This document shows, piece after piece, positions 8,433 to 17,649 of a DNA stretch of 64,000 bases. Position 1 is the stretch's first letter; every line of letters starts with the position of its first letter. The stretch comes from Pseudomonas cichorii (GTDB taxonomy: Bacteria; Pseudomonadota; Gammaproteobacteria; Pseudomonadales; Pseudomonadaceae), in assembly GCF_015471405.1 (NCBI RefSeq), contig NZ_BLVZ01000016.1, forward strand, positions 1 through 64,000, read 5' to 3'. The notes under the pieces were generated by a model, which was not told the DNA's origin, ran no database searches, and saw only the letters and a program-made list of their open reading frames with translations. A program made the translations under genes and the position numbers.

Positions 8433-11400
8433 CCACGCCAACATCGGCCGGCAAAAGCCCGAACAACGTCGCAAAGAGCCGGGACGATGGCAAATGCGCC
8501 ATGGGCGGCTGCCCCCTGATGAAAGCCAAGATTCAGCTCATCCCTCTGCGCTACGGCCTCGTCGAACGACTCGACCCGTCCAGCGAACTGGCAATGCCTT
8601 ACAAAACCACTTCACGTCCATTGGGCATTCGCCTGATCCGCGACGGCTGGCTCTACGTCATCGTCGACAAGAAGCCTCAAGTCATCCTTCATGAATACCG
8701 GATTCAAGATGGCATCGTGACCCAATTGTTGTGGAACAAAAGCGAGGTCAGCGCCGATAAACGCACAAGCAACGTAGGCGAAGCCGCGCTGGTCTTCCCG
8801 CGCTCGGACACTCTCTATGTCAACTACTCCGAAGTGCAATGGACTGCCGCCAAATGCGCGCAGGTCATCAAGCACAAATCCGAGCGTGAGCACTTCATGC
8901 AGAAGGTCAGTCTTGCCAAGGCCGACCCGGAGAAAGGTGCAGCCAACCTGCTGACACCCAAGCAGGCAGAAAAGTGGGTAGCGGAGATTGCAGAACAGCC
9001 AAGCAAGACACCCGCGGTCGCAGGTGCCAAACCCGAGGAAAGCAAGGACTACCTCTGGGAGCAAGCGACTCAATTCAAGAAGACTCAACTCGGTGTACTG
9101 AAAAAGCAGGTCAAGGCCGAATACGAGCAGGACCACTTGTATCTGGTTCTGGAAGATGACATTGGCGTGCTGCGCGATCTTGCCGAACATCAGGATCTGG
9201 TCTCGGGCTGGATAAGTGACTGGAGTAATTCGCAGGAGACGCAGAAGAAATATGTCATGGGTTGCTACATCGAAACCCTGTACACCGTGACCGGCGACAA
9301 CATTCTCAAGGCGTCGCAGAGCGATCCGCGCTTTGACAAGCTCAAGGATGAAACGAACGCCGAGCAACGGCAAACCATCGCTGATTACGTCAACCATAAA
9401 AACCAACAGAAGTTTGCCAATTTATGGTCAACACCGGTAAGCGTTGCCAGAGCAAAGATACGGATGCGAGAAAGCCTGGGGGCGCTCTATCCCAAGTACG
9501 AGGATCTGATCGAAACCATTGATGACAATGCCGAAGAGGCACTTGAAGGTGCAAAGATGGGTCAACAAGGCATCAATGACCTGGTTAACCGAACGCCCAT
9601 GGAAGCATTCATCAAGGAACAACAAGCCCATCTGGAGCGTTGGAACAAACAGCTGGATTTGATCACCAAAGATCGCATCAAGCTGGTGACCGAGGAACGC
9701 TTCCACCGCTCAGCCTGGTATTTCGATCCAAAGCCTCAAGGACAACTGCATGAACTTCTGGCAACTGAGTATGCAGCTCTCAAGGATATCTGCCGGACCG
9801 ACAGCGCCACTGAAAAACTTGCCAAACTGATTGAGCAAAAACCCGGACTTTCCTTGCCCGCGTTTATCACACTGAGCCAGGCTGACCAGAAAGACTTGCA
9901 TGCAAAGCTTATGTCATTCATTAAGTCCCTGCGTGACACCCTCATGGTCAAAAACGATTATGCCGGTGCACAGCAGCTTAGCGGCAAGTTTGGCAATCTG
10001 CTGGCCGAGCATCTGCCAAACTCCCTGCAGCTTACCGATACCGACATAATGCTCGGCCAGCTACGTGATACCACTTACGATCCAGCGAAACAGTTACGCC
10101 TGGCAGGTGCACTCGATGATGCAATGCAGAGTTTGCGCAGTGGTCAGCCGTTCGACCCATCAAAAGTACTGCGCAATATTCCAGGGGCCTCCTGGATAAA
10201 TATTTTGCAGGCCTTCAATAAAACCGGAATAACGCTTCAGTTCTCCTCGGCCAGCCAGGTCAAGAAATTCAATGAGGATGTCGCAAAACTGACCGAGCTC
10301 CGTCAGAAAATGCGATCACTCAAAAATCAGATCAAACAGACCTTGGCCAAAGAACATAAAGGCCAGGCCCCCAAAGGCAGCTACAAACCACTGGCAGCTC
10401 AACGCAAGGCCCTGCAACAGGCTGTCTTGCCCCTTGAAGGAAGCGTTGCTCAGGCCATGAGTCCCGTCGGTGATGGAGCGGGCAAAGCGGGCTTCAAGAT
10501 CGCCGGGCTTAACAATGCCCAGTTGCTTGAGTTCGAGAGAATGGCGGCCGACTATCGGCTCAATCGTCCGTTCAAGGGAGTCAGCAGCGATATTTTCAAG
10601 CCTGTAGGGGGGGATTTATTTGCTTCGGCGGCGGCGGTTTTACAGATTATTAACTTTGTTACTGTTTCTAGCGAGCTCCTCAAGAAAAAGGAAGTAGACG
10701 CCTCCGATAAATTGAGTTTTCTAAATGCTCTTTTTTCAATGATCGGTGGAACTTTTGCAGCAGCACAAGGTATTGCAATCACAGGCCTTACGGTCGCCAT
10801 TGGTAATTACGCAAGCAGGGCTGCTCAAATCAAAATGGCGGCGAGATTAGGAAAACTTACTGGTGGCTTGGGGCTCACGGCTTACCTTTCTAGCGCTGCC
10901 GCAGCTGGCTTCAGCATCGCGGGTGAAAAAGGGTCCTACGCACGCTGGTCAGAAGCATTGCGATCAGGTAACGGAGCGACATTAGCAGGAGCAAGCATGA
11001 CTCTGGCCGGGGACTCCGGACAAGTGGTTGTCAATGGTTGGGCTGCAGCCAGAACCGCCCAATATTCCTACGGCGCAGTGACAAGTGTTACCCAGGCACG
11101 TGCGCTTGCTTGGGTGACAGCAGGTGGAAAACTGCTGAGCGTCGCCGCCCGTGCCAACTTGATTGGTCTGGTGCTCACAGGTCTCCAACTCGGTGGAGAA
11201 TGGCTGTATAACCGCAACAATAAAACCAAGCTTGATAAATGGTTGCTGGAAAGCACGTGGGGTAAACAGAGCAAAAATCGAAACTTGTCTGAAGAGCGTC
11301 TCTCGCTTGCCGAGATTACCTCCTCGCCAACGGTCTCGCTAGAACACATCAATAACAAGCCCATGCTCATCGTGCGCTTTCCCGGTATAACAGCCAAAGA

Positions 11401-11749
11401 ACTCAACGACGTGAACTTCGGCCTCAGCGCCTATTTTCTGCAAAATAGTCAACGCAATGACTGGGAAGCCTGGAGCGAACCGTTTCTGTACCAACTCGAT
11501 CTGCTGAGTGCTCCCGACGCCCCGCTCAAATTAGGTCTGGAAATATTCCAGAACCAGGCCAATGCACAGCATGGTCTGGCTATTGTCTTGAAGTATCACC
11601 CGGTTCCCGGCGATACGGCTTACCGGGAGAAACGTTTTGAAACCACGTCGCTGGGTGGAAAGGATAACAAGCTGCTTTCAGAGGTTACCGTATTGAGGAC
11701 TCGCACCACTGATGCTCCATGGCTACTGGTGAACAGCGATGTTCTATAG
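8429..11749 (+). CDS. VasX-like (BTH_I2691-type) T6SS membrane-acting effector
   Basis: 1106 residues, start overlapping the DUF4123 stop. After a short polar head, residues about 24-140 (CPLMKAKIQLIPLRYGLVERL, GIRLIRDGWLYVIVD, TLYVNYSEVQWT) match the N-terminal region shared by VasX and related effectors, the part used for T6SS delivery. A long helical, charged middle follows, with coiled-coil-like stretches near 610-650. The C-terminal third has hydrophobic helices at about 726-750, 761-799, 809-832 and 900-928, consistent with membrane insertion and pore formation as known for VasX. DNA encoding the hydrophobic part is visibly more AT-rich than the rest. Four membrane proteins directly downstream are the likely immunity genes. 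Confidence 0.85.
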   Translation: MTTPTSAGKSPNNVAKSRDDGKCAMGGCPLMKAKIQLIPLRYGLVERLDPSSELAMPYKTTSRPLGIRLIRDGWLYVIVDKKPQVILHEYRIQDGIVTQLLWNKSEVSADKRTSNVGEAALVFPRSDTLYVNYSEVQWTAAKCAQVIKHKSEREHFMQKVSLAKADPEKGAANLLTPKQAEKWVAEIAEQPSKTPAVAGAKPEESKDYLWEQATQFKKTQLGVLKKQVKAEYEQDHLYLVLEDDIGVLRDLAEHQDLVSGWISDWSNSQETQKKYVMGCYIETLYTVTGDNILKASQSDPRFDKLKDETNAEQRQTIADYVNHKNQQKFANLWSTPVSVARAKIRMRESLGALYPKYEDLIETIDDNAEEALEGAKMGQQGINDLVNRTPMEAFIKEQQAHLERWNKQLDLITKDRIKLVTEERFHRSAWYFDPKPQGQLHELLATEYAALKDICRTDSATEKLAKLIEQKPGLSLPAFITLSQADQKDLHAKLMSFIKSLRDTLMVKNDYAGAQQLSGKFGNLLAEHLPNSLQLTDTDIMLGQLRDTTYDPAKQLRLAGALDDAMQSLRSGQPFDPSKVLRNIPGASWINILQAFNKTGITLQFSSASQVKKFNEDVAKLTELRQKMRSLKNQIKQTLAKEHKGQAPKGSYKPLAAQRKALQQAVLPLEGSVAQAMSPVGDGAGKAGFKIAGLNNAQLLEFERMAADYRLNRPFKGVSSDIFKPVGGDLFASAAAVLQIINFVTVSSELLKKKEVDASDKLSFLNALFSMIGGTFAAAQGIAITGLTVAIGNYASRAAQIKMAARLGKLTGGLGLTAYLSSAAAAGFSIAGEKGSYARWSEALRSGNGATLAGASMTLAGDSGQVVVNGWAAARTAQYSYGAVTSVTQARALAWVTAGGKLLSVAARANLIGLVLTGLQLGGEWLYNRNNKTKLDKWLLESTWGKQSKNRNLSEERLSLAEITSSPTVSLEHINNKPMLIVRFPGITAKELNDVNFGLSAYFLQNSQRNDWEAWSEPFLYQLDLLSAPDAPLKLGLEIFQNQANAQHGLAIVLKYHPVPGDTAYREKRFETTSLGGKDNKLLSEVTVLRTRTTDAPWLLVNSDVL

Positions 11750-11781
11750 CCATCCCACTCGCCTACTACCTGGTTGAATCT

Positions 11782-12864
11782 ATGTCTTCCAAACCCGATC
11801 AAAACGACGAACTTGACCTGAAACACAACTGCCCCAAGGCGGGTGAAATACGTCGTTTTGCCACCGGCGAAAGTGTGTTTCTTTCACCACTCCCCGTGCC
11901 TACCGGACACCCCCCAATGGATCTCGGGGGAAGTTTTCTTGAGGTCAATGACGTTTACTTAGACATGGGAAGTAGCAATCAAGGCAAGTCTTATCAGGCT
12001 CGACTGTGTGTAATGATGCCTATGTTTATGCTTATCGTATGCCTTATTGTGGCTCCTGTTTTAGCAGGTTTCGGAACATTTTTTAATCCGTTTGGGAGGA
12101 CGTTCTGGTATTACTTCAGTGATTTCTTTGTATTCGGATTATGGTGTTCACTTTGGACAGGAGGTGCAGCAGCACTCATTGGTACATACGCCGTCGTCAG
12201 CACCACACTCGCTAAAGCCCGTACTCGACCGATACGCTTCAACCGTCAGCGCCGGGAAGTCTGCTATTTTCCGGACGGCTCCAATGAACCGGTCATTCAG
12301 CCTTGGGAAGACACCGTAGCATGGGTTTCGGTCAGCACCGGTTTTACCGGGGTGGGCGTGATGAGCAGTTACACCTTTGGCATGGCTATCGACGATCCGA
12401 AAAATGACAAGGTGCATTTTCTTCGGCAAGTCGTCATGACACCGATTCACGGGCTGGCTAAATGGGAAGCCATTCGCGTGTATATGGAAAAAGGCCCGGA
12501 CTTCTGCCCCGGTAAGGCTACGCACGAAGGAGCACATACCTTCGATAAAGAACGCGAAGATATGCGCGAGGAATACCAACATAAAGAACGCTCCGCGTTA
12601 GGCGTTGGCTGGTGGTATTTAACTCATATCGTCACCCTGTGGCGCGTGCCGTACTGGATCGCCGCATGGGACCAGCGCTACACCATGAAAGCCCTGCCCG
12701 ACTCCATTGCCGACTGGTCAAAACCGCTGCCCCCTGAACAATGGGCCACACCAAGCCCGGCCCTCAAACAGCAAAGCGCAGACCTCGAAAAAGCCTTTGC
12801 TCAGGGGCAGGATTTCATGACGTATTTCAAGGCCGACCTGAGCAATAACACCACAACCGCGTAG
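11782..12864 (+). CDS. DUF6708-type membrane protein 1, putative immunity protein
   Basis: 360 residues from ATG 11782; an earlier reading from 11719 overlaps the effector and lacks counterparts in the paralogues. Order: a conserved N-terminus (DELDLKHNCPKAGEIRRFATGE, FLSPLPVPTG), two hydrophobic segments at about 75-100 and 120-150, then a soluble domain with RFNRQRREVCYFPDG, PWEDTVAWVSVSTGFTGVG and YTFGMAIDD, and a C-terminal helical tail. It sits 32 bases after the effector stop. Effector-adjacent polytopic proteins of this type protect producers from VasX-like pores, so immunity is inferred from position and membrane topology. Confidence 0.8.
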   Translation: MSSKPDQNDELDLKHNCPKAGEIRRFATGESVFLSPLPVPTGHPPMDLGGSFLEVNDVYLDMGSSNQGKSYQARLCVMMPMFMLIVCLIVAPVLAGFGTFFNPFGRTFWYYFSDFFVFGLWCSLWTGGAAALIGTYAVVSTTLAKARTRPIRFNRQRREVCYFPDGSNEPVIQPWEDTVAWVSVSTGFTGVGVMSSYTFGMAIDDPKNDKVHFLRQVVMTPIHGLAKWEAIRVYMEKGPDFCPGKATHEGAHTFDKEREDMREEYQHKERSALGVGWWYLTHIVTLWRVPYWIAAWDQRYTMKALPDSIADWSKPLPPEQWATPSPALKQQSADLEKAFAQGQDFMTYFKADLSNNTTTA

Positions 12865-12953
12865 GAGCGACTTCAGTCGCGAATACTCTATACCAGACGC
12901 AGGTGATGGGCCGGGTTCACCGGCCTCTTCGCGAATAAATTCACTCCTACGGT
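12861..12953. repeat. REP-type palindrome pair after immunity paralogue 1
   Basis: GTAGGAGCGACTTCAGTCGC at 12861 begins a REP unit that starts inside the stop codon region of the gene, and an inverted unit ends at 12953. The whole intergenic stretch is repeated almost exactly 1199 bases downstream. Confidence 0.85.
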
Positions 12954-12977
12954 GCCTGCACATTTTGGTTGAAACCT

Positions 12978-14063
12978 ATGCCCTCCAACCCAACACCGCA
13001 CGACGAACTGGACCTGAAACACAACTGCCCCAAGGCGGGTGAAATACGTCGTTTTGCCACGGGCGAAAGTCTTTTCCTGTCCCCTCTCCCGGTGCCTACC
13101 GGACAAATGCCCATGGACTTGGGGGGAAGTTTTCTAGAGGTTAATGACGTCTATCTGGATGTAGGCAGTAGCAACCAAGGCAAAGCGTTTCAAGCTCGAA
13201 TAGCTGTGATGCTACCGATGTTGGCAATCATCGTATGCCTTTTCCTACTACCCGTTTCAATGGGGATTTTTGGAGAGCTCTTTAATCCATACGGAAGGAA
13301 CTTCTGGTATTACTTCAGTAAGCTCTTTGCATATGGATTATGGCTTTCACTTTTGGGTGGAGGCATGGGTGCCCTCATCGGTCTTTACGCCGTCGTCAGT
13401 ACAACCCGAACCAAAGCCCGTACTCGCCCGATACGCTTCAATCGTCAACGCAGGGAAGTCTGTTACTTCCCGGACGGCTCGGACAAACCCGTCATTCAAC
13501 CCTGGGAAGACACCGTAGCCTGGGTATCGGTCAGCACCGGTTTTACCGGGGTTGGCGTCATGAGCACTTATACCTTCGGCATGGCCATCGACGATCCGGT
13601 GGGTGACAAGGTGCACTTTCTGAGGCAGGGCGTCCCCACGCCTCTGCATGGATTGGCCAAGTGGGAAGCCATTCGCGTCTACATGGAAAAAGGCCCGGAC
13701 TTTTGCCCCGGCAAGGCCACCCACGAAGGGCCGCATACTTTCGATAAAGAACGTCAGGACATGCGCGAGGAATACCAGCACAAGGAACGCTCCGCGCTGG
13801 GCGTTGGTTGGTGGTATTTGAGCCATGTCGTCACATGGTGGCGTTTCCCGTACTGGGTCGCCGCATGGGACCAGCGCTACACCATGAAAGCCCTGCCCGA
13901 CTCCATTGCCGACTGGTCAAAACCGCTGCCCCCTGAACAATGGGCCACACCAAGCCCGGCCCTCAAACAGCAAAGCGCAGACCTCGAAAAAGCCTTTGCT
14001 CAGGGGCAGGATTTCATGACGTATTTCAAGGCCGACCTGAGCAATAACACCACAACCGCGTAG
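12978..14063 (+). CDS. DUF6708-type membrane protein 2, putative immunity protein
   Basis: 361 residues. ATG 12978 aligns with the start of paralogue 1; a TTG nine bases upstream is possible. The sequence is near-identical to paralogue 1 or 3 in the soluble domain but different in the hydrophobic part at about residues 65-120 (FQARIAVMLPMLAIIVCLFL, GELFNPYGRNFWYYFSKLFA). The last 120 codons and the downstream spacer match paralogue 1 almost base for base, showing a recent tandem duplication or gene conversion. A role as a variant immunity protein is inferred. Confidence 0.8.
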   Translation: MPSNPTPHDELDLKHNCPKAGEIRRFATGESLFLSPLPVPTGQMPMDLGGSFLEVNDVYLDVGSSNQGKAFQARIAVMLPMLAIIVCLFLLPVSMGIFGELFNPYGRNFWYYFSKLFAYGLWLSLLGGGMGALIGLYAVVSTTRTKARTRPIRFNRQRREVCYFPDGSDKPVIQPWEDTVAWVSVSTGFTGVGVMSTYTFGMAIDDPVGDKVHFLRQGVPTPLHGLAKWEAIRVYMEKGPDFCPGKATHEGPHTFDKERQDMREEYQHKERSALGVGWWYLSHVVTWWRFPYWVAAWDQRYTMKALPDSIADWSKPLPPEQWATPSPALKQQSADLEKAFAQGQDFMTYFKADLSNNTTTA

Positions 14064-14152
14064 GAGCGACTTCAGTCGCGAATACTCTATACCAGACGCA
14101 GGTGATAGGCCGGGTTCACCGGCCTCTTCGCGAATAAATTCGCTCCTACGGT
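14060..14152. repeat. REP-type palindrome pair after immunity paralogue 2
   Basis: Near-exact copy of 12861-12953, with one change restoring GAATAAATTCGCTCC in the right unit. It provides homology for unequal recombination between the paralogues. Confidence 0.85.
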
Positions 14153-14176
14153 GCCTGCACATTTTGGTTGAAACCT

Positions 14177-15271
14177 ATGCCCTCCAACCCAACACCGCAC
14201 GACGAACTGGACCTGAAACACAATCGCCCCAAGGCGGGTGAAATACGTCGTTTTGCCACCGGCGAAAGTGTGTTTCTATCACCACTCCCCGTGCCTACCG
14301 GACAACCCCCAATGGATCTCGGGGGAAGCTTTCTTGAGGTCAACGACGTCTATCTGGACGTGGGAAGTAGCAATCAAGGCAAATCTTATCAGGCTAGGCT
14401 TGCTGTCTCGTTGCCTATGTCAGCAATCATCGCCTTTGTAATAGTGCTTCCTGTTCTAATGGGCTTCGGTACTTTTTTTAATCCCTTTGGAAGAACGTTC
14501 TGGTATTACTTCAGCGATTTTTTTGTATTTGGATTATGGGTTTCAATATGGGCTGGAGGCGTGGGCGCCCTCATCGGCCTCTACGCCGTTGTCAGTACAA
14601 CACGCGCCAAAGCCCGTACTCGCCCGATACGCTTCAATCGTCAACGCCGGGAAGTCTGTTACTTCCCGGACGGCTCGGACAAACCGGTCATTCAACCCTG
14701 GGAAGACACCGTAGCCTGGGTTTCGGTCAGCACCGGTTTTACCGGGGTGGGTGTCATGAGCACCTATACCTTCGGCATGGCCATCGACGATCCGGTGGGT
14801 GACAAGGTCCACTTTCTGAGGCAGGGCGTCCCCACGCCTCTGCATGGATTGGCCAAATGGGAAGCCATTCGCGTCTACATGGAAAAAGGCCCGGACTTCT
14901 GCCCAGGCAAGGCCACCCACGAAGGCTCTCATACCTTCGACAAGGAACGCGAAGACATGCGTGAGGAATACCAGCATAAGGAACGCTCCATACTGGGCGT
15001 CGGCTGGTGGTACTTGAGCCATTTCATTACCCTCTGGCGCGTGCCCTACTGGATCGCCGCATGGGACCAACGCTACACCATGAAAACCCTGCCCAACTCG
15101 ATTGCCGAGTGGTCAAAACCGCTGCCCCCTGAACAATGGGCCACACCAAGCCCGGCCCTCAAACAGCAAAGCGCAGACCTCGAAAAAGCCTTTGCCCAAG
15201 GGCAGGATTTCATGACGTATTTCAAAGCAAACCTGAGTGAGGCAAAGACAGAAGAATCACAGAATGCTTGA
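14177..15271 (+). CDS. DUF6708-type membrane protein 3, putative immunity protein
   Basis: 364 residues from ATG 14177. The N-terminus copies paralogue 2, the hydrophobic region at about 65-120 (SLPMSAIIAFVIVLPVLMGF, FWYYFSDFFVFGLWVSIWAG) is closer to paralogue 1, and the soluble domain again matches paralogue 2. That is a mosaic pattern. The C-terminal tail ends differently (SEAKTEESQNA instead of SNNTTTA). Genes 1 to 3 are arranged head to tail with the same spacer before each start. Confidence 0.8.
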   Translation: MPSNPTPHDELDLKHNRPKAGEIRRFATGESVFLSPLPVPTGQPPMDLGGSFLEVNDVYLDVGSSNQGKSYQARLAVSLPMSAIIAFVIVLPVLMGFGTFFNPFGRTFWYYFSDFFVFGLWVSIWAGGVGALIGLYAVVSTTRAKARTRPIRFNRQRREVCYFPDGSDKPVIQPWEDTVAWVSVSTGFTGVGVMSTYTFGMAIDDPVGDKVHFLRQGVPTPLHGLAKWEAIRVYMEKGPDFCPGKATHEGSHTFDKEREDMREEYQHKERSILGVGWWYLSHFITLWRVPYWIAAWDQRYTMKTLPNSIAEWSKPLPPEQWATPSPALKQQSADLEKAFAQGQDFMTYFKANLSEAKTEESQNA

Positions 15272-15330
15272 GACACGGTTGCGTGCAAATCGCCGTTCAG
15301 GCTTCAAAAAAGAAGAATTGGCGACTGTCG

Positions 15331-16512
15331 ATGTTTAAAAATCTGTTCAAGCGCAAGAGTGCCACCACAGAAACGGCACCAGACATACGCAATCAACGTC
15401 CTCGGGCCGGGGAGATTCGCGCTCAGGGCTTGAACGAAACCTTGTTCCTGTCACCTTTACCGGTTTACACGGGGCAGGTACAAGGCTCCAGCCGAAGCTT
15501 TTCGGAGATGAACGATACCTTTCTTGAGGTTGGTGGCAATAATTGGGGAATGGTGAGCCAAGGCAAAATATTGGCTGCGGCAATCTGGATGGCATTATTC
15601 ACAGCCTTCGTGATGCCAAGCCTTGTGATCCTTTTCGGGGTGATTTTTTATCCTGAAAACTTCAGTGACCCATGGAGCGATCTACTCACCTTCTTACAAG
15701 TCACTGTTCTCGGCTCTCTCCTGTTTATTTTTCCAATCGGCGCCTACCTCTACGGTATGTTCTCCGACGTTATATTCTCTCGAAAAAAATATCCCCTACG
15801 CTTCAACCGCCAACGCCGCGAAGTCTGTTACGTTGATGACAAAACCCATCGCGTTCTGATCGTTCCATGGGAAAGCGTGGTCGCCTGGGTTGCCAATACC
15901 CAAGGCGTAACCAGTTACGGTGCCACACGCCAGTACACTTTTGGGATGGGGCTGGAAGATGACGAGCAGGACAAAGTGCAGTTTATCCTGCTGCCGCAAC
16001 CAAGCGATGCTCATGCTCTAGGGATGTGGACTTCAATTCGCAACTACATGGAAGATGGCCAGTTAGTGGACGCGCCCAACCCGATGCATGCGGCACTGGG
16101 GCTAGTCCCCAGCGAAGATCGCCTCAAACCTTACGAAGGGCTGCACACCTTTGAAGTCGAACGCGAAGAGGCTCGCTGGATGTGCAACATGAACGACGAA
16201 GGCGCAAACCTTTCGGACGAGGAACGCGAAAATTACGGTTACCCCGAACGCACACCATGGCCGTTACGTCGCTGGTACATCTGGCGTGTGCTGAGTTTCT
16301 GGAAAATGCCTTACATGTTGGCTGAATGGAGCCACCGTGCAGGCCGTCCTGTTTTGCCGGAACAAGTACAAGTCTGGTCCCAACCGCTACCACCGGAACA
16401 ATGGGTGAAACCAAGCCCCGAGTTGGTAAAAGCAAATGAGATGGTCAAAAACGCCATGGACAAAAAAGGCGCAACCTTTGTCGAGGCGTGCAAAGCAACA
16501 GGCCTGCATTGA
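15331..16512 (+). CDS. DUF6708-type membrane protein 4, diverged putative immunity protein
   Basis: 393 residues from ATG 15331; a TTG reading from 15268 overlaps the preceding stop and is less likely. It keeps the family landmarks RAGEIRAQGLNETLFLSPLPVYTG, two hydrophobic stretches at about 75-105 and 115-140, RFNRQRREVCYVDD, PWESVVAWVANTQG, YTFGMGLEDD and PLPPEQWVKPSPEL, but is clearly diverged and has an insertion of about 25 residues after the EREEARWMCNMNDE region. It is probably an older member with another effector specificity. It is followed by a leftover 3' end of the other paralogues (16523-16567). Confidence 0.8.
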   Translation: MFKNLFKRKSATTETAPDIRNQRPRAGEIRAQGLNETLFLSPLPVYTGQVQGSSRSFSEMNDTFLEVGGNNWGMVSQGKILAAAIWMALFTAFVMPSLVILFGVIFYPENFSDPWSDLLTFLQVTVLGSLLFIFPIGAYLYGMFSDVIFSRKKYPLRFNRQRREVCYVDDKTHRVLIVPWESVVAWVANTQGVTSYGATRQYTFGMGLEDDEQDKVQFILLPQPSDAHALGMWTSIRNYMEDGQLVDAPNPMHAALGLVPSEDRLKPYEGLHTFEVEREEARWMCNMNDEGANLSDEERENYGYPERTPWPLRRWYIWRVLSFWKMPYMLAEWSHRAGRPVLPEQVQVWSQPLPPEQWVKPSPELVKANEMVKNAMDKKGATFVEACKATGLH

Positions 16513-16522
16513 CGCACCGATC

Positions 16523-16567
16523 ACCTGAGCAATAACACCACAACCGCGGAGCGACTTCAGTCGCGAA
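16523..16567 (+). pseudogene. Orphan 3' end of a DUF6708 paralogue plus REP remnant
   Basis: The bases ACCTGAGCAATAACACCACA and the following CCGCG plus the REP half GGAGCGACTTCAGTCGCGAA repeat the last codons and downstream spacer of paralogues 1 and 2, but here they follow paralogue 4 with no gene body. They mark the original end of the array before rearrangement. Confidence 0.7.
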
Positions 16568-17426
16568 CAACCTTTTCGGGCGCAACGATGACCGTACACG
16601 TCATCCCCGCCGCCAACAGCAACCCATCAGGCACCTGATCCAGGTGAATACGCACCGGTACGCGCTGGGCGAGGCGGACCCAGTTGAAGGTCGGGTTGAC
16701 GTCGGCGATGAGTTCGCGGCTTTCGGGGTTGTCGCGGTCGTAGATGCCGCGGGCGATGCTTTCGACATGGCCCTTGAGCACTTCGCCGCTCATCAATTGC
16801 ATCTCGGCCGGGTCACCCACGTGGACGTGGGGCAGTTTGGTTTCCTCGAAGAAGCCGTAGACCCAGAACGAGTTCATATCGACCACGGCCATCTTCGCTT
16901 CGCCTGCACGGGCATAGTCGCCGCGATGGACGTTGAGGTTGGTGACGTAACCATCAACCGACGCCAGCACGCGGGTGCGTGACAGGTTGAGTTCGGCCGC
17001 TTCCAGACGAGCCTGGGCCAGTTGGTAATCGGCAAGGGCCGAGGTGGCGATGTTGCTGGCGTCGTCGCGGTTCTCGGTGGAGACCACCAGGTTGTCCATG
17101 TCGGCGCGACGTTTGGCGTTGAGTTTGCGCATCTCCCAGGTGGCCTTGCGCGAGGCCAGCAAAGCCTCTGCTTCCTTGACCGCAATCCGGTAATGCTCGG
17201 GGTCGATCTGCATCAGCAGGTCGCCCTTTTTCACCTGCTGGTTATCACGTACCGGCACATCGATCACGGTGCCGGCCACTTCCGCCGCGACGTTGATGAT
17301 ATCGGCTCGCACCCGGCCATCGCGGGTCCAGGGTGTTTCCATGTAGTGCACCCACAAGGTCCGGCCGATGAAGATGGCAAGGGCCAGGACCAGCAAGGTG
17401 GCGATCAGACTGAAGAGCTTTTTCAT
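16557..17426 (-). CDS. HlyD-family efflux adaptor (AaeA-like)
   Basis: 289 residues. An N-terminal membrane anchor (about 4-24), then the biotinyl-lipoyl-like half VAGTVIDVPVRDNQQVKKGD near 50-70, an alpha-hairpin about 85-150, the second lipoyl half (RVLASVDGYVTNLNVHRGDY) and a beta-barrel section with FWVYGFFEETKLPHV. Such adaptors link an inner-membrane FUSC transporter to an outer-membrane channel, and the operon supplies both. The stop codon and last residues (VVRD) are read from a REP remnant, so the natural C-terminus may have been altered. The upstream DUF1656 gene ends 22 bases before its start. Confidence 0.9.
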   Translation of the reverse strand: MKKLFSLIATLLVLALAIFIGRTLWVHYMETPWTRDGRVRADIINVAAEVAGTVIDVPVRDNQQVKKGDLLMQIDPEHYRIAVKEAEALLASRKATWEMRKLNAKRRADMDNLVVSTENRDDASNIATSALADYQLAQARLEAAELNLSRTRVLASVDGYVTNLNVHRGDYARAGEAKMAVVDMNSFWVYGFFEETKLPHVHVGDPAEMQLMSGEVLKGHVESIARGIYDRDNPESRELIADVNPTFNWVRLAQRVPVRIHLDQVPDGLLLAAGMTCTVIVAPEKVVRD

Positions 17427-17448
17427 CCAGAGGTTCTCGAACCGGGCA

Positions 17449-17649
17449 TCAACGATAAAAGGGCAGCGCCAGCGCGCCGAAAATGCAGGTGAACAGGCTC
17501 AGGCGCAGCAGCGCCGGGTGCCAGAAATGTCGGTACAGATCGAACCCGGCCAGCAGTCGGTCCAGCGCCCAGGCCAGTACCAGCGCAATCAGGAACATCA
17601 GGGTGATGGTCGGCATGTACAGGCCGTGGAACGCGATTTCACGAGGCAT
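17449..17649 (-). CDS. DUF1656 small membrane protein (AaeX-like)
   Basis: 66 residues from ATG 17649 (MPREIAFHGLYMPTITLMFL). The gene start overlaps the FUSC gene end by 11 bases. Two hydrophobic helices at about 11-30 and 46-64 and the motif EIAFHGLYMP fit DUF1656/AaeX, a short protein regularly found between FUSC transporter and HlyD adaptor genes. Its exact role is unknown. Confidence 0.88.
   Translation of the reverse strand: MPREIAFHGLYMPTITLMFLIALVLAWALDRLLAGFDLYRHFWHPALLRLSLFTCIFGALALPFYR

Noticed and set aside
12861..14152. Repeats in the immunity array as a possible CRISPR
   Set aside because: The repeats are REP palindromes and duplicated gene ends, not regular short repeats with unique spacers.
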